From Ectobius pallidus (taxonomy: Eukaryota; Arthropoda; Insecta; Blattodea; Ectobiidae), in the NCBI GenBank assembly GCA_964059195.1, contig CAXKWD010000003.1:194766174-194830173 (forward strand): 64,000 nucleotides of DNA, read 5' to 3'. Positions 56,623-64,000 of this stretch are shown piece by piece. Made by a program: the position numbers and the translations under genes. Under the pieces are notes generated by a model that searched no databases, was not told where the DNA came from, and saw only the letters and a list, made by a program, of their open reading frames with translations. Positions within the stretch are counted from its first letter, which is position 1. Each line of letters opens with the position of its first letter.

Positions 56623-56697
56623 CTCCGGCTTAGATCAGTTGGTAGAGCATTGGCGCGAATAGCCAAAGGTCCTGGGTTCAAGTCCCAGTGTCGGAGG
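56623..56697 (+). tRNA. tRNA-like sequence, probable pseudogene or SINE head
   Basis: Folds as a cloverleaf. Acceptor CTCCGGC with GTCGGAG, anticodon stem TTGGC/GCCAA with loop GCGAATA, T arm CTGGG-TTCAAGT-CCCAG. The B box GGTTCAAGTCC is good. The D stem is damaged (GATC facing GAGC) and position 33 is C instead of U, so it is unlikely to be a working tRNA. Loop position would read GAA (Phe), but that is not reliable. No second copy in the window; it could head a SINE continuing into GGAATTTTTCTCCTG. Confidence 0.6.
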
Positions 56698-57608
56698 AAT
56701 TTTTCTCCTGTAATATTCTCAACTTATCTGAAGTTATTGATCTCCCACGAAAGTTCTAACTCTCGAGAACTCACACATCCATGCAAGAAAACCACATTAT
56801 CAATGCATGGAGTAGAGAAAGTCCTGTGAGTGTATCACATGAATTTTTTCCTCTTCCCCTTTTAGGATGAAGCTCGGCCTGCCATCTGGTAATGAAATAA
56901 AGTAGCAAAAACTGAAAACAAGATAAATCATAAGACGCGTGACTACAGAGTTTTAGACAAACCCAATTTGATTACTAACAGATGCACTCTTGTATTATTA
57001 TAATTTACTGCAATGCAAGCTGTCAGACTCAAGTGGTATCATTACCCAGCCATTTCACTAATCCGGCGAACCTCGGGGTACTTTTTACTGCGAAATGCAA
57101 GGAAAACACACCTGAACCGAGTTTATAAAATGTTTTGAACGTGCACGTGATAAAGGAGGCTTTGCATTATACAAGAATTTATGACGTCTTTAATTTCCAT
57201 TGCTTTGTTGGAGATGACACATTCCAGAGACTTCCACCAGAGGTCAGGCATGTCACTCAGCTTATCAGTGTGGCCAGATTATTCAAAGCCGATTAACTCT
57301 CTGACTGGATACCACTTCTGTGGGAACCAATCACCACGCAAAGGATGCACAAAGCAAGCTTTGGATGGCAAAGATTCTATCCTTCTTAAGGATGCCCAAT
57401 AATTTAATTCAGATAAATTTAAGGAAGTTAACAACAACTTGCATAACATTTTGGCTGAACTTAATTTTTTCCAAAATACAAATCGCTTTTATGAAACTAA
57501 AATGGAAAGGTTGGATTCGAGAACCCGCGAGGTTGGATTTCAGCGAAATAGAGTAACACTGCTAACCCCGCTTAATGTAATCGCGGATAATTTCATCAAT
57601 CGGGTAAT
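56698..57608. other. No recognisable feature
   Basis: About 910 bases. Three overlapping frames of 64-78 aa at 57181-57633 have no motif that I know. Confidence 0.4.
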
Positions 57609-57616
57609 GTTATCAC

Positions 57617-58387
57617 CAGGGCCCGGATTCTGATGACCTAAAGTTGTTTGAAAAATGACCTATAAAATGACCCTGAATTTTGAACAAAATTACTTAATAA
57701 TTATAAAAAATGACCTAAAAACTGATATTTTATTTATAACAAATTATTATTGTACACACAAAGGTATAGAGTTAGTTTGTACATAACTGTAAAAACTGTA
57801 AATAACTGTAATGTTGTGAATGTTCTTTTGTCACGGAAATTTATACCGGCACTGGGGCACTGGCGAGTCAAAATTCGGCATTTCCTTTTTTGGTCTGTCG
57901 GATTATATTATTGTTTATTGGGGGTAAACAGTAGTGTGCACTCTCAAATCCAAGCAGGTGGCAGACTCTGGTGCCAAGTCAATCTAATAACAATAGTAAT
58001 ATAATACAAAATTTTGGCGTTTCTTTTATTCTCATTTCCGACTGAGACGTGACAACACTTAACGCCGAATTTTTGCTTCTTGCATTAAACAAACAACACT
58101 TCAAAGACAGCGCCGCTGGGGATGAAAAAGAAAGTTAATACACTCAATATAAATACATGAAAATGACTAAATAAGGAAGCAAACGTCACGAAAATTACAA
58201 AATAATGACCTAAAATTGAAATAAATGCCCGAAAAATATAAAATTGCATAAAATGGCAAGAAATGACCTAGTAAAAGTGCATTTCTATTATCTAGAGGCC
58301 ATGATTTGAATTTATTTACAAGTTAGCAATGTCTATGCAGCATCAATAAAAAGATGACATAGGCCTATCATTAGAATCCGGGGCCTG
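57617..58387. mobile_element. hAT-type MITE, GGGCCCGGATT family, copy 3
   Basis: CAGGGCCCGGATTCTGATGA and inverted ATTAGAATCCGGGGCCTG; perfect 8-bp duplication GTTATCAC at 57609-57616 and 58388-58395. Repeated AAAATGACCTA words. The 84-aa frame inside is incidental. Confidence 0.94.
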
Positions 58388-58395
58388 GTTATCAC

Positions 58396-58740
58396 TTTTA
58401 TGAAGTTTGAATTAATACTGATACATTGAAAAAGTGCTGTTTATTGTGATCGCTTTATGTTATCACATTTTCCTTTTTTCGGTTTTATTTCCAAGTACTG
58501 TACGCCATTCAAAATTCCGTTTTTAAGGGATTCGTTTCTAACTCAACTGTATTGTGTTGTACTGGAGGTTGCAATTCTATTCAGGGGATGGCATTACCGG
58601 GCATTACCTAACTTTCTCTTTTAAGCAATAAAACATGTTTCATCCCCGTTTTAAGCTGCAGCTTTTGATTTATGAAGAAAACAGTGTTGACGTGCAGTGA
58701 CGGTTAGTGTAAAATGAAAAAAAAAAAAACTTAAACGGAA
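58396..58740. other. No recognisable feature
   Basis: About 345 bases, possibly interior of the hAT remnant that ends at 58774. Confidence 0.3.
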
Positions 58741-58774
58741 GGGGTCCGCGGACTGAAAAGTTTGGGAACCACTG
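58741..58774 (-). mobile_element. Solo hAT terminus
   Basis: The minus strand starts CAGTGGTTCCCAAACTTTTC and continues with AGTCCGCGGACCCC, the well-known end of Charlie-like hAT elements. No matching left end was found, so only one terminus survives, abutting family P copy 3. Confidence 0.75.
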
Positions 58775-59184
58775 CTATAGGGCATTAAAGTCATTATGAT
58801 TTGGTGCTCATAAGTTAACAATAGGGTTAAAATTTTAAATAATTTGCTTTCATGCCTTCCTAGTGATCGATAAAAACCTGATACTTAATCATTCGTCCAC
58901 AGCTGTATCATGTAACATTTACAGACTAATCACATGACTGGATTCCACTGCATTAGTCTCTTCTTTTTTTTTTCATAACTACTGACTACAGCGTTAACAA
59001 TGAAGTTCCTTTGTTTTGATTTTTTTTATAATGTTAGAAGTCAGTGGCGGTCATGCCCTGCGAGATTTCATGCTGTAACAGGAAAAATTGAATCCATAGA
59101 GCAAACATCTCCTAATAAAAGTTTCTTATCTACGTCCCCTCTGCACACATGTAAAATATTTCGGTGTTATTCATGAACACTCTG
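58775..59184 (+). mobile_element. TIR element family P, copy 3, left end lost
   Basis: From GGCATTAAAGTCATTATG to the right terminus ATTCATGAACACTCTG, followed by TA. It aligns with 4470-4862. Confidence 0.78.
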
Positions 59185-59186
59185 TA

Positions 59187-59948
59187 TATCAGATTTGACA
59201 TAATTGTCGTATTTGTCCCACCTGTAAAGTTTTATGAAATAGGGCCCAGGTTACATCCTCCTGACACGGCGATTGCTCTCTGCGCTCGTATAGGCCATCC
59301 CAGCGCCATTTGACATTGTCAACACACAATATAGAACTGCATGTCTTCCCCGAGACACATGCCATTTTGTGCTCCGATAAGAGTTCATCGCAAGAAAAAT
59401 AATTACCATAACTTACGCCCCAACTCTGGTATACCAATTTGTTTTCTTTAAAATAAATAAATCTGCAATTTCCTGGTCCTTGCATCCAACCGTTCAACCC
59501 AAATAGAGTTTGAAAACCAAAAGGCATGTCTTAATATAGAAGAGTGTAATGATGAGATGCGAGGAACGATGAAAAGTGAAATATGGCGGACATTTGACTT
59601 CACGCTGGGAACCAAACAGATCGTTCCGAACTGTATCGGCTAACAAACAAAAGACTGACCACGATCAGACAAATATGGAGTCGAGCGCATCGTGATGTTC
59701 ATTTGAATTGTGTAACACGGGGTCGAGGCTACAGGGCGCTGAACTCTGGACTCATAGTGCACACAGCTTTTCTCAATCATAAAGTTGGCCCAGTAGCCCT
59801 GTCTCAATTACTCCAAGCCCGGTACAGATGCGATTTGGAATGTACAAAAGCCAGAATGTTTATGAAATGCCATATTTTTATTTTTAAATAAAACGTCTAA
59901 TTAAAACATATAGCTCCATTTTTTATTAAGTGCCAGAATGGTACTGTA
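59187..59948. other. No recognisable feature
   Basis: About 760 bases. A 112-aa minus-strand frame at 59189-59527 is the longest in this part of the window, but it has no motif that I know. Confidence 0.35.
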
Positions 59949-61205
59949 CTAGCAGGTGCCCGCGGCTTCGCCCACTATAATTAACTGAAAAATTAAAAAT
60001 TAAAAATTAAGAGTATAATAATTATTAAAGCGTTATATTTATTAACACTTGCACGCGAATCATTCATAAACTAAACCGTTAATAATTAATGAAACAGCTA
60101 AAATTCCGGCTTTAGAGTACATTCCACGATTAGAAAGCGCCGCCTGGGAAAAGATCTCAGATTCGATTATGCAGTTCCAAAGCTAGATAATACTACTACC
60201 TTCTAGACTGTATTACTCGTGTGTAATTCTCGAGACGGCGGTGGATAATACATATCGTTTCTCAACAGTTTGTTGACAGATGAACATGATGTGAATTTTT
60301 TTGATAAATTCAGTGTAATTTTCAGAAATTATATAATTTTTCAAGGGAAGGAGTGGTTTGTTTGCATTTTTATTGTCCGCGATACTTCCAGGGTTAAACT
60401 ATCGATATATTGTAGGTTGTGCCATTATTAATTGACTCCAGGATTTTTAAGAAATTTACACTGGCAGTTTATTAAAAATGTTTGTGGTTCAGAGCTATGA
60501 AAATTGTAAGTAAAAATAAAATTAGAATATTTGTTAATTGCGTTCATTTCACTTAGGTCTTATATAATAAAGAAACGATTTTCCTAATTTTGTACTCTTC
60601 GTGAAACTTTAGACTGCGAGAGACGAACATCGCCGGGTATACCCGATGTCTCACGAAGTGAGGGAGCGAGTGAGCACGCTATTTAGGGCCGTTGAATTGT
60701 ATAAGAGTAGATGAGATTTGTAGACGGGAAAATATTTGTCCGTCTGCCCGTAAGCGCGATAACTCAAATACGCTTTATCGGATTTTCATGAAACTTCGTA
60801 TACTGATTTATAACGTCCATGGGAAGAAGTCTATTGATATTGGACCAAATCGGGTGACCGGTACCGGAGTAATGCCCAATTTAGTGCTTAATTTACGGTA
60901 ATATATTAGAAAGAATTTATCAAATGCAAATCAGTTCTCATGACGTCTTGTTTTACAGTGTTCATGTGCGGCTTTGGAAGTTGCAATACAGTTAGCTTTG
61001 ACATATAACACTGCCAACATATTCCTTCACATATGCTTATCAAACTAGACGTTTGTTCTTCCGTAAGCCCTGGTTAATGAATCGATCTGGAGTTTAATTC
61101 GGAAATCGATAACAAAAATAACGTATTTTCTGTGTATCATAATTGCAACTATCGCTGATTAAACAGAAGCATTCTGGCACTTTGTTACATCAGTTTATTT
61201 TATTT
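59949..61205 (-). repeat. Helitron-like 3' end and dispersed repeat K, copy 2
   Basis: On the minus strand the left border reads GGGCGAAGCCGCGGGC, ACCTG, CTAG, then T: a hairpin and CTRR end as in Helitrons. Further right, TAACTCAAATACGCTTTATC, TTTTCATGAAACTTCGTAT and ATGAATCGATCTGGAGTTT match repeat K copy 1 at 50420-51580. Whether the two parts belong to one element is not certain; a second GC hairpin near 60620-60650 suggests a junction. Confidence 0.5.
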
Positions 61206-61395
61206 TCTCTACATGCAGACTCGGATCTGACGTCAATGTTGATGCATGTTGCTTGCCTCCCCTAGCAACATAAGCCACGAATGAAGTAACACAAACAGGA
61301 ATAACTGCTATGCGGATGCCAGTGTGAGTGTAACATATTTTGCGTAATATTTGGTAGAACAAGAAAACATTTAAATGTTAGAACACCATTCCTAA

Positions 61396-61730
61396 GAGCC
61401 TTTTCACACTGGGTCACTTGTGACGGTCACCGCACGGTCACTTTTATTATGACTGCCAACGATATACATAATTCAGTTGTATAATCGAGCTCAGCGAACT
61501 AGTTATCCAGCCATGAGTTTACATTTGATTAATACTGAAGATTTTAAAGGTAAAGTGGAATGTCGACCTGTCATTTGGGATGTCAAAAGCGATTACAAAT
61601 TTTTTTATCGTGTAGCTACTATTGGCAATACTAGCGGTGACCGTCACAAGTGACCCAGTGTGAACGCTCCCACTTAAACCAATGCTTCTTCGCCTGTGAC
61701 CGTCACAAGTGACCAAGTGTGAAAAGGCTC
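61396..61730. mobile_element. PIF/Harbinger-like MITE (335 bp)
   Basis: GAGCCTTTTCACACTGGGTC and inverted GACCAAGTGTGAAAAGGCTC; 3-bp TAA duplication at 61393-61395 and 61731-61733. GTGACCGTCACAAGTGAC occurs twice on the right. A half copy lies at 43973. Confidence 0.88.
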
Positions 61731-61870
61731 TAAGTGACAGTAGTTAGTGGCCAATTTGTTTATTCCAATAATCTAGGCGCTTGATCCGCTTCATCACCAA
61801 GAAGCCGAAAAAACAAGCCGTAAAAGACAAATGTGCTGTTTAATATAGTAGGGGATGTACACCTGATTAA

Positions 61871-62697
61871 TAGGGATAGTCATTTGGTGATTTTGTATCT
61901 TTGTTATATGAAGGTTAAAAGAATGGTCGAATATATATAAGTGTGTATAATGATATAATTAATTAATTAAGAGTAATTAGTTTTTGTCCGTGGGTGTCGG
62001 CATGCTGACCACATGCCCCCCCCAATCCTGGCATCTGCCTATAGGTAGACGACGCAGCGGTCGGGCGGTAGGCCTTGTTCCTTCGGGGATGTCGCGCCAC
62101 GGAGTTTAGTTTAATTAGTTTTGGTATATTTTTTGTTTATTTTTTATTTTTCCTCATTTTCAAGAGATAGGTATTTTTTTGGCAATTTCTTTAAGTCATT
62201 TTCGGCATTTTATTTCATGTTTCAGTGGAGGTATAGAGGAGCTTTACCATGCACAAAGCGTTACTTTCAGACAACAGACAATACAGCAGTTTTTATTTGA
62301 GAATCTCCGCAAAGTATTGATAATTCATTTTAATTCATGTTTATTGTAAACACCATAGCAGTTGGTTTTGTAGCAATAAAGAATCATTATTTTTATTTTT
62401 AAATGGCACGTATTTGCTAGGGGCAATTCGATGAGCATGCCAGTTCAGAAATAATTTATTTTTCGGTAAGGGTGTCCAAGTAGTATAAATTTACTACTGT
62501 ATATTGTGAATTCATATATAACGCACTGTCATCCACTATATTGTTTTTAGCAATTCATGACTTAAAAAACTATTTATAAGTAATAATGGTAAATTTAGTG
62601 GTATTTTTTTTTAAATTTTGTGTCATGTTTTCACTATTTTTAGGTCATAAATGCATTTTTTATTTTGCATTTGTTCACTATTTTATAGTCTGCCCTA
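61871..62697. mobile_element. hAT-type element, GGGCAAGGCATTT family, copy 3, with nested SINE A
   Basis: TAGGGATAGTCATTTGGTGA at the left and ATAGTCTGCCCTA at the right. Flanks CTGATTAA and GTTATTAA agree at 6 of 8. Parallel to 53883-55154 but without repeat N. Confidence 0.78.
61985..62111 (+). mobile_element. SINE family A, 5'-truncated, inside a hAT element
   Basis: Starts at CCGTGGGTGTCGGCATGC and ends CGCGCCACGGAGTTTAG. Bracketed by TAATTAGTTTT at 61974-61984 and 62112-62122. The tRNA-like head was not copied. Confidence 0.9.
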
Positions 62698-62709
62698 GTT
62701 ATTAAAAAA

Positions 62710-63356
62710 TCCCTTTAGGCAAGCCTACAGGCTGAGGTAGATTTCAAAGTGCTTTTGGTTTAATTTACTGTCGCTGCATAGCACTCTTCTTCTTTAGCCT
62801 TGGCATGACAAACCCGCAATAATAATTGCAAAAAAGAGGAAAGAGCACTTTTTCAAACATTTAAATCTCGCCTTAAATGAGAGCTATCGAGAAACTAATT
62901 ATTGATTTGCAGAGTACTCATCAAGAGCTTTTCAATGATACCCCACAAGACGTGGTTTCAAAAATTTCTAATTTCCATCCCCCCCACCCCCACTCGTACC
63001 CCAAAACACCCGAATCGTTGGTGTCACTGTGAACTCCATAGGGAGTACTCTAATTTATTCAAATAAAGTTTCCCTCTATAAGTTACTTCATAGGGGGCCG
63101 AGATATAAATGTTTTAAAATTTCAACCCCCTCCCCCGACCACCCCCTTGGGCCAATTTTGCTCATTAACGAACTTGTCCGAACTATTGGGCCTAGAAATA
63201 ACATAATAAAATTTGGTTCAAATATCTTCAAAATTACGGCCGCTTTTTTTTTTGAACGGGCGGTGGTTTCGTACTTAGGGAAGCATGAAACGTAAAGATA
63301 TGAAAGAATCTTTCGAAAATCATGACATGGTATCCATTGCAATAGGTAGATTTTTC
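62710..63356 (+). repeat. Dispersed repeat F, copy 4
   Basis: All landmarks of the family are present to AATAGGTAGATTTTTCT, where the terminal hairpin is cut. It starts 12 bases from the hAT element to its left. Confidence 0.85.
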
Positions 63357-63429
63357 TAATAGCCAATTAAACAAATGTTAGACATTAGTGACTGTCATCA
63401 TCAACGTAAACATCTATGGTCGTTACTTT

Positions 63430-63792
63430 AACCCCAACGGTGGGACATAGGGCCTCCACCAACTGCAGGTTTTAGTACCTACATTAATTTTGTTACGCTT
63501 ATTTTACGATAGTGAGGACAGAGGCACAGGTGGCAAGCCCATCGCCTCACAAACCCCCTCTGTAAATTAAGAAGTTACTTGGACGTGAAAGGCCAAGGAA
63601 TTTTACCCAGAGGCTCTAATTAGAGTTATTTTATAACTGATCAAACGAGTCATGAATCATGACCTGCGCGAGAATCCCACTTCGAAGCCCTCCATAAACT
63701 CATATTGCTACCGCGCATCTTCAAATCAAACTTTTGGTATCGTCTTCCCAGCTTAATGTCCCTTTCGGATGATTCCGTGCCCAGGATTTTAG
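63430..63792 (-). mobile_element. SINE family B, reverse, with diverged centre
   Basis: Minus strand: CCTGGGCACGGAATCATCC, then GAGGCGATGGGCTTGCCACC and GGCCCTATGTCCCACCG. The central region 63600-63720 is not in the copy at 952. The head is missing. Confidence 0.8.
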
Positions 63793-64000
63793 GTACCTAT
63801 AAACAAGTATTAATTTATTGTCTGAAGGATTCTTCGGTTTGAAAGTGGTTTCGTTTTACAACACATGTCGGTCAATCATCTGTAAACATAATATTTTTCA
63901 GTGCATTCTGTTTTAATCTGAATATATTTTCAAGTATTTCTTATGTTATGATCAGGCTTTAAAACTTAGTGCCCGATCGAATATGTTAACAGCAACCGTA
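63793..64000. other. No recognisable feature
   Basis: Last ~200 bases, AT-rich; nothing identified. Confidence 0.4.

Noticed and set aside
59189..59527. 112-aa minus-strand frame as a host gene
   Set aside because: Single open stretch, no known motif, no splice or promoter evidence; cannot be supported.

Overview
The window looks like repeat-dense, gene-poor chromosomal DNA of an insect. I favour a cockroach or termite (Blattodea) because of the overall look of the repeats, but the sequence does not prove it. Supporting points are RNA polymerase III SINEs with tRNA-like heads, 5'-truncated LINEs with poly-A tails and target-site duplications, short interstitial TTAGG arrays (the arthropod telomere unit), many AT microsatellites and an AT-rich background. 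I found no intact host protein-coding gene. Nearly every short open reading frame falls in repeats or in unconstrained AT-rich sequence.

Layout. 1-5 kb: a SINE tail, a complete tRNA-like SINE, a 640-bp T-rich tandem array, a Helitron and a TIR element (3864-4862) that carries a nested hAT MITE. 5-8 kb: one SINE inserted in another and a Harbinger-like MITE. 8139-13667: a 5.5-kb imperfect palindrome made of two head-to-head copies of one TIR element around a 9-bp spacer. Each copy keeps a small MADF-domain coding remnant. 14-17.9 kb: purine-rich DNA, a hAT MITE, an element with two long hairpins, and a second Helitron. 18.1-19.6 kb: two stacked copies of a LINE 3' end. 21-31 kb: SINEs and five hAT or Harbinger-type MITEs in otherwise anonymous DNA. 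31.8-36.4 kb: four nested or adjacent hAT elements and two SINEs. 37.8-42.3 kb: a 340-bp inverted-repeat pair around a 3.2-kb loop. 43-46 kb: mariner-like and jockey-like remnants. 47-64 kb: a LINE fragment, two 282-bp mariner MITEs, hAT MITEs, an isolated tRNA-like sequence, Helitron-like and SINE copies.

The main theme is nesting. At least 16 hAT-type elements can be placed, most from matching 8-bp target duplications. Their insertions into SINEs, and SINE insertions into them, give a relative order of events. Two hAT copies inserted into the RNA polymerase III B box of two unrelated SINEs in exactly the same register. No complete transposase, retrotransposon or host gene survives, so the copies seen here are decayed or non-autonomous.
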